Both the position numbers and the translations under genes were made by a program. From the NCBI RefSeq assembly GCF_026625045.1, contig NZ_CP113089.1:1984001-2048000 (forward strand): DNA of 64,000 bases, written 5' to 3'. The notes beneath the pieces are model-generated. The model saw nothing but the letters and a program-made list of their open reading frames with translations, searched no databases and was not told the DNA's origin. Positions 19,685-28,387 of the stretch are shown here, piece by piece. The stretch comes from Microcella daejeonensis (GTDB taxonomy: Bacteria; Actinomycetota; Actinomycetes; Actinomycetales; Microbacteriaceae). How positions within the stretch are numbered: position 1 is the stretch's first letter; every line of letters starts with the position of its first letter.

Positions 19685-21124
19685 GTGCGATTCATCACCG
19701 AGCGGCCACACCACGACCTGACCTACTCCGACGTGTTCCTCGTCCCCGCGCGCTCCGAGGTCGGCAGCCGCCTCGGGGTCGACCTGACGGTCGATGATCC
19801 GAGCGGGATGCGCGTGCCGCTGGTCGCCGCGAACATGACCTCGGTGACCGGCGCTCGACTGGCCGCCGCGATGGCCCGGAGGGGAGGGCTCGGGGTGCTT
19901 CCGCAGGATCTCCCGCTGCAGGATCTCGACACCGCCATCCGCGCCGTGAAGTCGGCCGACGCCGTGCTCGACCCGCTCGTGCGCGTCGGCAGCGGCACGA
20001 CCGTCGCCGAGGCCCTGCGGCTCGCGCCGGACACCCCCGGCGCCCTGCTGACGCTCGTCGACGGCGCGGGGGAGCCCGTGCGGTGCATCCCCGTCGCCGC
20101 CCTGCGTCACGTGCTGCCGGATGCCGAGCTGGGCGACGTGGTCGCCGAGGCGGTTCCCGCGGTCGACGACGAGGACGTCACCGAGCCGCGGCAGGCGTTC
20201 GACCTCATCGAGGCGGCGGGGGTCGAGGCCGTCGCCGTCATGCACCACGGCCGCATCATCGGCTCGCTGAGCGCTCGCAGCGCCGTGCGCGCCACCCTCT
20301 ACGAGCCGGCTCGGGATGCGCACGGCCGCCTGCGCGTCGCCGCCGCCGTCGGCGTCAACGGCGATCCCGCGGCGCGGGCCGCGGCGCTCGTCGAGGCCGG
20401 CGTCGACGTGCTCGTGCTCGACACCGCCCACGGGCACCAGCAGCAGATGATCGAGGCGGTGCGCGCGGTCGCGGCCCGGTCTCTCGGGGTGCCGATCGTC
20501 GCCGGGAACATCGTGACGGCGCAGGCGGCGCGCGATCTCGCTGAGGCCGGAGCGGACATCCTCAAGGTCGGCGTCGGCCCGGGGGCGATGTGCACGACGC
20601 GCATGATGACGGCGGTAGGCCGCCCCCAGTTCTCGGCGGTGCTCGAGACGGCCGAGGCCGCGCGCGAGCACGGCGCCCGGGTCTGGGCCGACGGCGGGGT
20701 GCGCTACCCGCGCGACGTGGCCCTCGCTCTCGCCGCGGGCGCCTCGGCCGTGATGATCGGCTCCTGGTTCGCCGGCACCCTCGAGGCGCCGGGCGAGATC
20801 CTCGTCGACGAGGACGGGCGCTGGTACAAGGAGTCGTGGGGGATGGCGTCGACGAAGGCCGTCGAGCAGCGCTTCCGCCGTCTCGACCCCTTCGAGCGGG
20901 CGCGCAAGACGCTGTTCGCGGAGGGGATCTCGAGCTCGCGCATCCTGCTCGACCCCCAGAGGCCCTCGCTCGACGACCTGCTCGACATGATCACCTCGGG
21001 GCTGCGCTCGTCGATGACCTACGCGGGCGCGGCGACCCTGCCGCAGTTCGCGGAGCGGGCGGTCGTCGGCGTGCAGTCGGCGGCGGGCTACGAGGAGGGC
21101 AAGGCGCTGCCGGTCTCCTGGTGA
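19685..21124 (+). CDS. guaB1: GuaB1-type IMP dehydrogenase-like protein (probable GMP reductase)
   Basis: A 479-residue TIM-barrel protein of the IMPDH/GMPR family with an inserted CBS pair (about 95-205). The active-site loop GVGPGAMCTTRMMTAVGRPQ contains the catalytic Cys at about residue 303, and the C-terminal flap has YKESWGMAS. The mycobacterial GuaB1 with this architecture is a CBS-regulated GMP reductase, so GMP-to-IMP salvage is more likely than IMP dehydrogenation. The start GTG lies exactly 6 nt after TAGCGT (19673-19678), indicating a leaderless mRNA. Confidence 0.88.
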   Translation: MRFITERPHHDLTYSDVFLVPARSEVGSRLGVDLTVDDPSGMRVPLVAANMTSVTGARLAAAMARRGGLGVLPQDLPLQDLDTAIRAVKSADAVLDPLVRVGSGTTVAEALRLAPDTPGALLTLVDGAGEPVRCIPVAALRHVLPDAELGDVVAEAVPAVDDEDVTEPRQAFDLIEAAGVEAVAVMHHGRIIGSLSARSAVRATLYEPARDAHGRLRVAAAVGVNGDPAARAAALVEAGVDVLVLDTAHGHQQQMIEAVRAVAARSLGVPIVAGNIVTAQAARDLAEAGADILKVGVGPGAMCTTRMMTAVGRPQFSAVLETAEAAREHGARVWADGGVRYPRDVALALAAGASAVMIGSWFAGTLEAPGEILVDEDGRWYKESWGMASTKAVEQRFRRLDPFERARKTLFAEGISSSRILLDPQRPSLDDLLDMITSGLRSSMTYAGAATLPQFAERAVVGVQSAAGYEEGKALPVSW

Positions 21125-21189
21125 TCCGCCGATCGGGGCGGATGCTCACGGCGGGCGCCGGAGGAGCGCTCGTTATACTCGACGCCATC

Positions 21190-21279
21190 ATGGATGACCC
21201 TCCGTCTTCGACGTCCGACCCCAGCCATAGACCCGCGGCCGACCGCCCCGTGAACGGGGGCGCCGCGCGTGGGAACTGA
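21190..21279 (+). CDS. possible 29-residue leader ORF overlapping the CNNM gene start
   Basis: A good -10 (TATACT, 21174-21179) is followed about 10 nt later by an ATG that opens a 29-codon frame rich in Pro, Ser and Asp. It ends 11 bases inside the next gene, which starts with GTG at 21269. The GTG has no good ribosome-binding site, and the sequence just before it can form a hairpin (CGCCCCG/CGGGGGCG). Translational coupling through this leader is possible. No homology is claimed; it may be untranslated leader only. Confidence 0.3.
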   Translation: MDDPPSSTSDPSHRPAADRPVNGGAARGN

Positions 21280-22600
21280 ATTCATCCTGCTCGGGGTGGG
21301 CGTTCTGCTCACCATCGGCACCGGCCTCTTCGTCGCCAGCGAGTTCGCCCTCGTCAACCTCGACCGCTCCGAGCTCGAGGCCCGGCAGGGCCGGGGTGAG
21401 AAGCGGCTCGGCCCGACGATCTCGGCTCTCAAGATCACCTCGACCCACCTCTCGAGCGCTCAGCTCGGCATCACGCTGACGACGCTGCTCACCGGCTACA
21501 CCATGGAGCCCGCGATCTCTGGGCTCCTCGCCGGCCCGCTGACCGCGGTCGGCCTTCCCGAGGGCGCCGTGCCCGTGGTCGGCACGATCACCGCCGTCGT
21601 CGTCGCGACCCTGCTGTCGATGATCGTCGGCGAGCTCGTGCCGAAGAACTTCGCGCTCTCGCTGCCGCGCCAGACGGCGAAGCTCGTCATCCCGTTCCAG
21701 ACCGTGTTCACCGCGGTGTTCAAGCCCGCCATCCTCCTGCTCAACAACACGGCGAACGCCATCCTGCGCAGCGTCGGCATCGAGCCGAAGGAGGAGCTCA
21801 GCGGCGCCCGCACCGCCGAGGAGCTCTCGAGCCTGGTGCGCCGCTCCGCGAGCGAGGGCAGCCTCGACAGCGACACGGCGACGCTGCTGTCGCGCACGCT
21901 CGCCTTCTCGCAGCACACCGCGCAGGACGTCATGACGCCGCGCCCGCGCGTCGCGAGCGTCGAGCGCGGCGACACCGCGCAGGACGTCATCGATCTCGCC
22001 CGCCGCACCGGGCACTCGCGGTTCCCGGTGATCGACGAGTCGATCGACGACATCGTCGGCATCGTGCACGTCAAGCAGGCCGTCGCCGTGCCGCACGACC
22101 GGCGGGCCGAGGTCTCGGCCGCGGCCCTGCAGAACGAGGCGCTGCGCGTGCCCGAGACGATGATGCTCGACACCCTGCTCGCCGAGCTGCGCGGGCGCGG
22201 CTACCAGATGGCCGTCGTCGTCGACGAGTACGGCGGAACCGCCGGCGTCGCGACCCTCGAGGATCTCGTCGAGGAGCTCGTCGGCGAGGTCTCCGACGAG
22301 CACGACCGCGTGCTCGTCGGCGTCGTGCGCTCGCGCGACTGGCTCACCTTCCCCGGCATGCTGCGCCCCGACGAGCTGCGCGACCGCGTCGGCGTGACCG
22401 TGCCCGAGGAGGGCCCGTGGGAGACCCTCGGCGGGTATCTCATGGCCGAGCTCGGGCGCCTGCCGGTCGTCGGCGACGTCGTCGAGCACGAGGCGGGCAC
22501 CTTCCGCATCGAGCGCCTCGATGGCCGCCGCATCGACCGCGTGCGCTTCACCCCGCGCCGCCCCGATGAGACCGACCGCACCGAGGGGGTCGAGCGATGA
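21269..22600 (+). CDS. CNNM/CorC family membrane protein with CBS pair (hemolysin-C-like)
   Basis: A 443-residue membrane protein. The N-terminal DUF21/CNNM transmembrane domain (about 1-190) has LFVASEFALVNLDRSELE and IVGELVPKN. It is followed by two CBS domains (about 205-325, with QDVMTPRPRVASVERG and MAVVVDEYGGTAGVATLEDL) and a C-terminal CorC_HlyC transporter-associated domain (about 345-430). Relatives are Mg2+/Co2+ exporters or regulators; the hemolysin name is historical. The start codon is GTG and lies inside a putative leader ORF. The next paralogous gene overlaps its stop by ATGA, so the two may form a heteromer. Confidence 0.9.
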   Translation: MGTEFILLGVGVLLTIGTGLFVASEFALVNLDRSELEARQGRGEKRLGPTISALKITSTHLSSAQLGITLTTLLTGYTMEPAISGLLAGPLTAVGLPEGAVPVVGTITAVVVATLLSMIVGELVPKNFALSLPRQTAKLVIPFQTVFTAVFKPAILLLNNTANAILRSVGIEPKEELSGARTAEELSSLVRRSASEGSLDSDTATLLSRTLAFSQHTAQDVMTPRPRVASVERGDTAQDVIDLARRTGHSRFPVIDESIDDIVGIVHVKQAVAVPHDRRAEVSAAALQNEALRVPETMMLDTLLAELRGRGYQMAVVVDEYGGTAGVATLEDLVEELVGEVSDEHDRVLVGVVRSRDWLTFPGMLRPDELRDRVGVTVPEEGPWETLGGYLMAELGRLPVVGDVVEHEAGTFRIERLDGRRIDRVRFTPRRPDETDRTEGVER

Positions 22601-23646
22601 TCTCCGAATCCGACTGGTGGGGCCTCGCCTGGCTCGTCGTGCTGCTCGCCGGCAACGCCTTCTTCGTCGGCGCCGAGTTCGCCGTCATCGCCGCGAAGCG
22701 CTCGCAGATCGAGCCGCGCGCCGAGGCCGGCTCGCGGGCTGCGAAGACCGCGCTGTGGGCCATGGAGCACGCGACCCTCATGCTCGCGACCAGCCAGCTG
22801 GGCATCACCGTGTGCTCGCTGCTCATCCTCAACGTGTCCGAGCCGGCGCTGCACCACATCCTCGAGATCCCGCTCGAGCTGACGGGGCTGCCGGTCGAGG
22901 TGGTGAGCGGCATCGCCTTCGCGATGGCGCTGCTCATCGTCACCTTCCTGCACGTCGTGCTCGGCGAGATGGTGCCGAAGAACATCTCCTTCTCGCTGCC
23001 GACCCGCGCCGTGCTGCTGCTCGCGCCGCCGCTCGTGGCCGTGGCCCGCGTCTTCGGCGTCCTCATCCGGGCGCTCAACGCGGTCGCCAACGGCGTGCTG
23101 CGCGCGTTCAAGGTCGAGCCGAAGGACGAGGCGGCGAGCGCCTTCACCCTCGAGGAGGTCGCGACGATCGTCGAGCAGTCGCAGCGCGAGGGACTGCTGC
23201 ACGACCGCTCCGGGGCGCTCACCGCGGCGTTCGAGTTCACCACCAAGACGGTGAGCGACATCGCCGTGCCGATGGCCCAGCTCGTGACGCTGCCGGAGGA
23301 CGCCTCGCCCGCCGACGTCGAGCGCGCGGTCGCCCAGCGCGGCTTCAGCCGCTACGTGCTCGTCGACGAGGACGGGGAGCCGACCGGCTACCTGCACCTC
23401 AAGGACGTCATCGATCTCGACGAGGACGAGTTCGACGACCCCGTGCCGCCGAAGCGCATCCGACGGCTCGTCTCCATCCTCAGCCGCGCCGAGCTCGAGG
23501 ACGGCCTCGCGGTCATGCGCCGCTCCGGCGCCCACCTCGCCCGCTCCGTCGACGAGGAGGGCAACGTCACGGGCGTGCTGTTCCTCGAGGACATCATCGA
23601 GGAGCTGGTCGGCGAGGTGCAGGACGCGACGCGGCGCCGGCTGTAG
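22597..23646 (+). CDS. second CNNM family membrane protein with CBS pair
   Basis: A 349-residue paralogue of the preceding protein. The DUF21/CNNM part (about 1-190) has NAFFVGAEFAVIAAKRSQIE and VVLGEMVPKN, and two CBS domains follow (about 205-330). It lacks the CorC_HlyC tail present in its partner, which accounts for the shorter length. Paired CNNM genes, one with and one without the tail, are a recurring actinobacterial arrangement. Translation is coupled to the first gene by a four-base overlap. Confidence 0.9.
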   Translation: MISESDWWGLAWLVVLLAGNAFFVGAEFAVIAAKRSQIEPRAEAGSRAAKTALWAMEHATLMLATSQLGITVCSLLILNVSEPALHHILEIPLELTGLPVEVVSGIAFAMALLIVTFLHVVLGEMVPKNISFSLPTRAVLLLAPPLVAVARVFGVLIRALNAVANGVLRAFKVEPKDEAASAFTLEEVATIVEQSQREGLLHDRSGALTAAFEFTTKTVSDIAVPMAQLVTLPEDASPADVERAVAQRGFSRYVLVDEDGEPTGYLHLKDVIDLDEDEFDDPVPPKRIRRLVSILSRAELEDGLAVMRRSGAHLARSVDEEGNVTGVLFLEDIIEELVGEVQDATRRRL

Positions 23647-23681
23647 GCCGGCGGCGCCGGGCGAGCAGCCCTGCCCGCGAA

Positions 23682-23722
23682 CGACGACGGCGCCGCCCCA
23701 AGAAGGGGCGGCGCCGTCGTCG
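23682..23722. terminator. bidirectional terminator
   Basis: A perfect 18-bp inverted repeat (arms 23682-23699 and 23705-23722) with loop AAGAA lies between the second CNNM gene and the convergent oxidoreductase gene. Confidence 0.87.
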
Positions 23723-23739
23723 CGAGCGGGATCCGACTG

Positions 23740-24834
23740 TCAGCCGTGAGCGCGCCGGTACTGGGGCGGCACGAGGGCCTCGAGCGCCGACTCGTCGCCG
23801 AGAGCGAGGGCGAAGCGCTGCGCGGCGTGCGGATCGCGCATCCACTCTCGGCCCATCATGATCGCGTCGGCGTCGCCCGCCGCGATGATCGCCTCGGCCT
23901 GCTGCGCCTCGGTGATGAGGCCGACGGCGCTCACCGGCACCCCGCCCTCGCTGCGAACGTGCGCGGCGAGCGGCACCTGGTAGCCGGGGCCGACGGGGAT
24001 GGCGGCGCGCACGAGCCCGCCGCTGGAGATGTCGAAGAGGTCGGCGCCGGCGTCGAGGGACCACGCGGCGACCTGCGCGGTCTGCTGCTCGTCCCAGCCG
24101 CCCTCCGTCCAGTCGGTTCCGGAGAAGCGCACGAGCACGGGGACGTCGACCGCGGCGCGCACGGCGCGGACCGTGTCGAGCAGGATGCGCGCGCGGTTCT
24201 CGAGGCTGCCGCCCCACGCGTCGTCGCGCCGGTTCGACAGCGGCGAGAGGAACTGGTGCAGCAGGTAGCCGTGCGCGGCGTGGATCTCGACGAGATCGAA
24301 GCCGGCCTCGACGGCGAGGCGGGCGGACTGCGCGAAGGCCTCGACGACCTGCTGGATGCCGTCGGCGTCGAGCGCCGCCGGGACGGCGTAGCCGTCGAAG
24401 GCGAGCGCGGAGGGCGCGACCGGGGTCCAGCCGCCGTGCTCGGCCGGCATCGTGCCGCGGCCCGAATGACCCTCGGTCGTGGAGCCCCACTCGGGGTAGA
24501 CGCTCGCCTTGCGCCCGGCGTGCGCGAGCTGCACGCCCGCCGCGGCGCCCTGGCCGTGGATGAAGTCCGTGATGCGGCGCCAGGCCTGCACCTGCGCATC
24601 GTTCCACAGGCCGGTGTCGTGCGGGCTGATGCGGCCCTCCGGCACGACGGCGGTGGCCTCGGCGATCACGAGCCCCGCCCCGCCGCGGGCGAAGGAGCCG
24701 AGGTGCACGAGGTGCCAGTCGTGCGGAACCCCGTCGCGGGCATCCACCGAGTACTGGCAGAGCGGGGCGACCCAGAGGCGGTTGCGCACTTCGAGCTCGC
24801 GGATGGTCATCGGGGTGAAGAGGGCGCTGGTCAC
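23740..24834 (-). CDS. Old Yellow Enzyme family NADH:flavin oxidoreductase (YqjM-like)
   Basis: A 364-residue FMN-dependent ene-reductase fold. It has the thermophilic-like OYE start LFTPMTIRELEVRNRLWVAP with a Cys at LCQYS (the FMN-modulating Cys of YqjM), catalytic EIHAAHGYLLHQFLSP, and the FMN phosphate-binding region near the C-terminus (MMGREWMRDP). Such enzymes reduce activated alkenes and quinones and belong to electrophile stress responses. The GTG at 24834 was chosen by alignment of the first beta strand; GGAGG lies only 1 nt away, so a TTG at 24846 or near-leaderless initiation are alternatives. A sigma-R-like element precedes it. Confidence 0.88.
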   Translation of the reverse strand: MTSALFTPMTIRELEVRNRLWVAPLCQYSVDARDGVPHDWHLVHLGSFARGGAGLVIAEATAVVPEGRISPHDTGLWNDAQVQAWRRITDFIHGQGAAAGVQLAHAGRKASVYPEWGSTTEGHSGRGTMPAEHGGWTPVAPSALAFDGYAVPAALDADGIQQVVEAFAQSARLAVEAGFDLVEIHAAHGYLLHQFLSPLSNRRDDAWGGSLENRARILLDTVRAVRAAVDVPVLVRFSGTDWTEGGWDEQQTAQVAAWSLDAGADLFDISSGGLVRAAIPVGPGYQVPLAAHVRSEGGVPVSAVGLITEAQQAEAIIAAGDADAIMMGREWMRDPHAAQRFALALGDESALEALVPPQYRRAHG

Positions 24835-24844
24835 ACCTCCATCC

Positions 24845-24870
24845 AAGCCCTGCTCGCCCGAGCGTATTCC
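24845..24870 (-). promoter_or_regulatory. weak sigma-R-like element before the OYE gene
   Basis: On the minus strand GGAAT (24870-24866) is followed after 18 nt by CTT (24847-24845), one base off the sigma-R -10 GTT. The predicted start point would fall only a few bases before the GTG. An overlapping TACGCT (24866-24861) is an alternative housekeeping -10. Confidence 0.35.
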
Positions 24871-24906
24871 GACAGCGCGGGCGATGAGCGCGGCTAGGGT
24901 GACCGC

Positions 24907-25743
24907 GTGACCTCCCCGCCGCTCATGACCGCCGCCGACGCCGCCCGCTGGATCGCGGTGCCGACCGCGGCCAGCCACAAGTACACCCGCGGCGTGCTCG
25001 GCGTCGTCACGGGGTCGTCGCCGTACCCCGGTGCGGCCGTGCTCGGGGTCGAGGCGGCGCTGCGCACGGGCGTCGGGATGCTGCGCTACCTCGGCGACGC
25101 GCGCCCGAGCGATCTCGTGCTGCAGCGCCGACCCGAGACCGTGACCGTGCCGGGGCGCGTGCAGGCCTGGCTGCTCGGCAGCGGCATGGGGCCGGCCGCC
25201 GATCGCGATGGCGCGGCCCGTGATCGTCTCGCCCTCGCCGTCGATTCGGGATGCCCGCTCGTGCTCGATGCGGGCGCCCTCGACCTCGTCGACACCGCCT
25301 CGGCGCCGCGCGTGCTCACCCCGCACGCGGGCGAGCTCGCCGCCCTGCTCGGCGCGTCGCGCGCCGAGGTCGAGCAGCACCCCCTCGCCAGCGCCCGGGC
25401 GGCCGCGGAGCGGCACGGCGCCACCGTGCTGCTCAAGGGCAGCACGAGCATCGCCGTCGAGCCCGGCGGCCGCGCGCGGGCGGCCCGCTCGGCCCCCGCC
25501 TGGCTCGCGACGGCCGGCGCGGGTGACGCGCTGGCCGGCATTCTCGGCGCGCTCGTCGCGACGCACGCCGAGCAGGTGCGGGCCGAGCCCGCCGTGCTCG
25601 TCGATCTCGCGGCCGCCGCCGCGGTGCTGCACGGCCTCGCCGCCGAGGCGGCCTCGGCCGGCGGTCCGTTCACGGTGCTCGACCTGTGCGCGCAGCTGGG
25701 CCCCACCATCGCGCGGCTGCTGCGAGAGCATCCCACTCCCTGA
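24907..25743 (+). CDS. nnrD: ADP-dependent NAD(P)H-hydrate dehydratase
   Basis: A 278-residue ribokinase-fold enzyme that dehydrates damaged (S)-NADHX/NADPHX back to NAD(P)H using ADP. Motifs seen are GVVTGSSPYPGAAVLG (about 37-52), LVLDAGALDLV, VLTPHAGELAALLG, TVLLKGSTSIAV and the catalytic loop TAGAGDALAGILGA (about 197-210). It is the stand-alone D module, without an NnrE epimerase domain. Start GTG lies exactly 6 nt after TAGGGT (24895-24900), a leaderless arrangement. It is divergent from the OYE gene. Confidence 0.9.
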   Translation: MTSPPLMTAADAARWIAVPTAASHKYTRGVLGVVTGSSPYPGAAVLGVEAALRTGVGMLRYLGDARPSDLVLQRRPETVTVPGRVQAWLLGSGMGPAADRDGAARDRLALAVDSGCPLVLDAGALDLVDTASAPRVLTPHAGELAALLGASRAEVEQHPLASARAAAERHGATVLLKGSTSIAVEPGGRARAARSAPAWLATAGAGDALAGILGALVATHAEQVRAEPAVLVDLAAAAAVLHGLAAEAASAGGPFTVLDLCAQLGPTIARLLREHPTP

Positions 25744-25787
25744 CCGGCCCGCACGGCCCGCCCCCGCGTTGGCGGTAGCCTGTGCGC

Positions 25788-27119
25788 GTGACCCGCCCGC
25801 TGCCCCTGCTGCGCGCCGCCGCGCACAGCCCGCTCGCGCTGTGGACCGCCTTCGCGCTCGTGCACGCTTGGCTCTGGGGGCTCAACCTCACGGCCCCCGG
25901 GTTCCCGCTCGGCGACGTCGACTTCGCCTACCTGCCGTGGGTCGAGCAGGGGCTCATCGGCGGCCGCTGGCTCGGCATCGACGCCGGCTGGGTGTACCCC
26001 TACGTCGCGCTCGCGCCCATGCTCGCGGCGTACGTCGGCGGCGCCGCGCTCTACAGCGAGAGCTGGCTGGCGCTCGTGACCCTGCTGAACGCCGCCGCCC
26101 TGGTGTGCCTCACCGGGGTCGGCCGCCGAGTGCGGCACGCCCTGCCCGCCTGGTGGTGGATGCTCTTCCTGCTGCTGCTCGGCCCCATCGCGTTCGGCCG
26201 CATCGACTCGATCACCGCACCCCTCGCGGTCGCCGCCGTTGCCCTGCTCGCCCGCCGACCTCGGATCGCCGCGGGCCTTCTCGCCCTCGGCGCCTGGATC
26301 AAGATCTGGCCGGGAGCACTGCTGCTGGCGGCCGCCATCGCCTCGCGGCACCGCGCCGCCGTGATCGGCACCGCGGCCGCCTTCTCGGCCCTCGTCATCG
26401 CCCTCGGGCTCGCCCTCGGCGGCACGACGGCTCTGCTGACCCCCATCACCGAGCAGACCGGTCGCGGCCTGCAGATCGAGTCGGCGATCGCCACCGCCTG
26501 GCTCTGGGCCGCCGCGGCGGGGGAGTGGGGCGCGCGCGTCTACTACGACGACCCCCTGCTGACCTTCCAGGTCGCCGGATCGGGGGTCGACGCGGCCGCG
26601 GCCGCCATGACGCCGCTGCTCGCCGTGGGCGTCGGCGTGCTCGTTCTGCTCGCCGTCGTCGCGCAGCGTCGGGGCGCCGACCCCGAGCTGCTGCTGCCGG
26701 TGCTCGCGCTCGCGCTCGTCGCCGCGCTCGTGCTGCTCAACAAGGTGGGGTCGCCGCAGTTCGGCACGTGGCTCGCCGCGCCGATTGCGCTGGGGCTCCT
26801 CGCCCAACGGCGCGGGGGCGTGCATATGGCCGTGCCCGCCTGCCTCGCGCTCGCGATCGCCGCGCTCACGCAGGCGATCTACCCGGTGCTCTACGGGCGG
26901 CTGCTCGCCCTGGAGCCCGTGATGCTGCTCGTGATCACCCTGCGCAACGCGCTCTGGGCGGTGCTGCTCGGCTGGGCGGTGGTGCAGCTCGTGCGGCTCG
27001 TGCGCGGATCCGGCTCGGCGGGCGCGGGGGAGCGGGTCGGGGACTCCGCGCAGGACGAGCGCTCGGCTGAGCGTGGCAGGCTGGGGGTCCCGTCCGTCGA
27101 GCAGGGAGCATCCCCATGA
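25788..27119 (+). CDS. GT87-like polytopic membrane protein (putative glycosyltransferase)
   Basis: A membrane protein of about 443 residues with roughly ten hydrophobic segments and short loops. The first luminal loop GDVDFAYLPWVEQGLIGG carries acidic residues where GT-C glycosyltransferases of the GT87/DUF2029 group place their catalytic Asp. IKIWPGALLL matches the conserved K-WP segment of that group. Such proteins are polyprenyl-phosphate-sugar-dependent mannosyl- or arabinosyltransferases in actinobacteria. Start GTG 25788 is preferred over GTG 25782 because it lies exactly 6 nt after TAGCCT (25776-25781). The C-terminal 45 residues are a charged cytoplasmic tail. Function is inferred by fold only. 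Confidence 0.75.
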   Translation: MTRPLPLLRAAAHSPLALWTAFALVHAWLWGLNLTAPGFPLGDVDFAYLPWVEQGLIGGRWLGIDAGWVYPYVALAPMLAAYVGGAALYSESWLALVTLLNAAALVCLTGVGRRVRHALPAWWWMLFLLLLGPIAFGRIDSITAPLAVAAVALLARRPRIAAGLLALGAWIKIWPGALLLAAAIASRHRAAVIGTAAAFSALVIALGLALGGTTALLTPITEQTGRGLQIESAIATAWLWAAAAGEWGARVYYDDPLLTFQVAGSGVDAAAAAMTPLLAVGVGVLVLLAVVAQRRGADPELLLPVLALALVAALVLLNKVGSPQFGTWLAAPIALGLLAQRRGGVHMAVPACLALAIAALTQAIYPVLYGRLLALEPVMLLVITLRNALWAVLLGWAVVQLVRLVRGSGSAGAGERVGDSAQDERSAERGRLGVPSVEQGASP

Positions 27120-27433
27120 TCGTCGCCTTCTCCGTCGCCCCCTCGGGCGGCACCTCGAGCGATTCGGTTCACGACGCCGTCGCGGCTGCCGTGCGCGTCG
27201 TGCGCGGATCCGGCCTGCCGCATCGCACCTCGTCGATGTTCACCGAGATCGAGGGGGAGTGGGATGAGGTGATGGCGGTCGTGCGCGCCGCCACGGAGGC
27301 GGTGGGCGCCTACGGCTCGCGGGTCTCGCTCGTGCTCAAGGCCGACATCCGCCCCGGGCGCACCGGCGAGCTCGACGGAAAGCTGGAGCGGCTCGAGGCG
27401 GCCATCGCCGAGCAGGAGTCGTCGGCGCCGTAG
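27116..27433 (+). CDS. MTH1187/YkoF-type thiamine-binding domain protein
   Basis: A 105-residue single-domain protein of the thiamine-binding (former DUF77) superfamily: MIVAFSVAPSGG, then SSMFTEIEGEWDEVMAVV and RVSLVLKADIRPGR. Relatives bind hydroxymethylpyrimidine or thiamine and are thought to act as small-ligand buffers or transport helpers. The ATG overlaps the stop of the preceding membrane protein by ATGA, so the two are coupled; why a GT87-like protein and this protein are paired is not clear. Confidence 0.78.
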   Translation: MIVAFSVAPSGGTSSDSVHDAVAAAVRVVRGSGLPHRTSSMFTEIEGEWDEVMAVVRAATEAVGAYGSRVSLVLKADIRPGRTGELDGKLERLEAAIAEQESSAP

Positions 27434-27446
27434 CGCGCGATTGCGA

Positions 27447-28286
27447 TCAGCGCTGCTCGTCGGAGTCGAACGGGGCGACGCGGTCGCGCACGTCGCTCGC
27501 CGCGACCGGGCGCGGGGCCTCGGTGCCCGCCTCGTCGTCGGACTGCCGCGGCGGTACGACGTAGGCCTGCGTCGGGGTCGCCTCCGCCGGGCTCGCCGCA
27601 GCCGAGCCGCCCATGACGGCGGGGGCGGAGGCGGGAGCGGGGGTCGCGGATGCGGGGCTCGCCGCGGGAACGATGGCCGGCGCGGCGGCCGGAGCCGCCG
27701 ACGGGCCGCCCACCGCGGCGCTCTCGCGCTCGCTCGTGCGCGACGACTCCCAGCGGGCCTGCTCGGCCAGCAGCGCCTGCTCGTCGGCGTCGGTCTCGTA
27801 CTTCCAGCGGTCGATGTCGGCGCCGAACAGCTTCTTGGCGCTGCGGGGCTTCTCGCTCCAGGCGATGAGGCGGTCGCGGTACTCGGCGAGCGTCTGCTGC
27901 GCCTGGAACGAGAACCCGGCGGAGTTGCGCTTCATGTCCTCGAGCTGGTGGGCCGCCCAGGAGGCGGCGAGGGATGCTCCCGCGACGGGCAGCAGACGGA
28001 TGCGCGTCTCGGCCTCGCCGATGAGGTGGTCGACCTGCACGCGCTCGACGGTGCTGAGCCCGTTCCACCCCGCGGCCTTGCGGCCGGCGAGCACGAGGGC
28101 CTGCACCGCGGCGGTCAGGGCGTCGCGGTTGTACTGCGCGATGACCCGCCGAGTCGAGCCGCGGCCGATGGCGCCGCCGATGAAGCCGGCCACGATGATC
28201 GCCAGGAACGGGATGATCGCGCCGAACAGCACGCGCTCGCCCTCGTCGGATGCCAGCCAGTCGATGATGTCATTCCCCCATTGCAT
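27447..28286 (-). CDS. single-pass membrane protein of unknown function, Ala/Pro-rich tail
   Basis: A 279-residue protein that I do not recognise as a named family. One transmembrane helix lies near the N-terminus (VLFGAIIPFLAIIVAGFIGG, about 19-38). A cytoplasmic, largely helical region with charged stretches follows (about 45-185), then a low-complexity Ala/Pro/Ser tail (about 195-255). It resembles widely conserved hypothetical proteins of Microbacteriaceae. ATG 28286 lies 6 nt after TAGCCT on the minus strand (28298-28293), supporting a leaderless start. It ends 13 bases from the convergent thiamine-binding gene with no terminator in between. Confidence 0.8.
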   Translation of the reverse strand: MQWGNDIIDWLASDEGERVLFGAIIPFLAIIVAGFIGGAIGRGSTRRVIAQYNRDALTAAVQALVLAGRKAAGWNGLSTVERVQVDHLIGEAETRIRLLPVAGASLAASWAAHQLEDMKRNSAGFSFQAQQTLAEYRDRLIAWSEKPRSAKKLFGADIDRWKYETDADEQALLAEQARWESSRTSERESAAVGGPSAAPAAAPAIVPAASPASATPAPASAPAVMGGSAAASPAEATPTQAYVVPPRQSDDEAGTEAPRPVAASDVRDRVAPFDSDEQR

Positions 28287-28310
28287 GGCTGCAGGCTAGC
28301 GGCCGCAGTG

Positions 28311-28352
28311 CGACGGGGATGCGCGCCACACGGGTGGCGGGCATCCCCGTCG
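28311..28352 (-). terminator. terminator of the aldo-keto reductase gene
   Basis: Arms CGACGGGGATGC and GCATCCCCGTCG, extended after one G-G mismatch by CGCCAC/GTGGCG, enclose an ACGG loop. It lies just beyond the stop of the leftward aldo-keto reductase gene. Confidence 0.8.
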
Positions 28353-28387
28353 AGCGGTCGTGACCGCCGGCTCCGGTGCTCCGGGGA

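Noticed and set aside
21121..21268. Mg2+ riboswitch (M-box) or Mn2+ riboswitch before the CNNM genes
   Set aside because: The leader is only about 85 nt and lacks the conserved cores of either class; only a small hairpin is visible.
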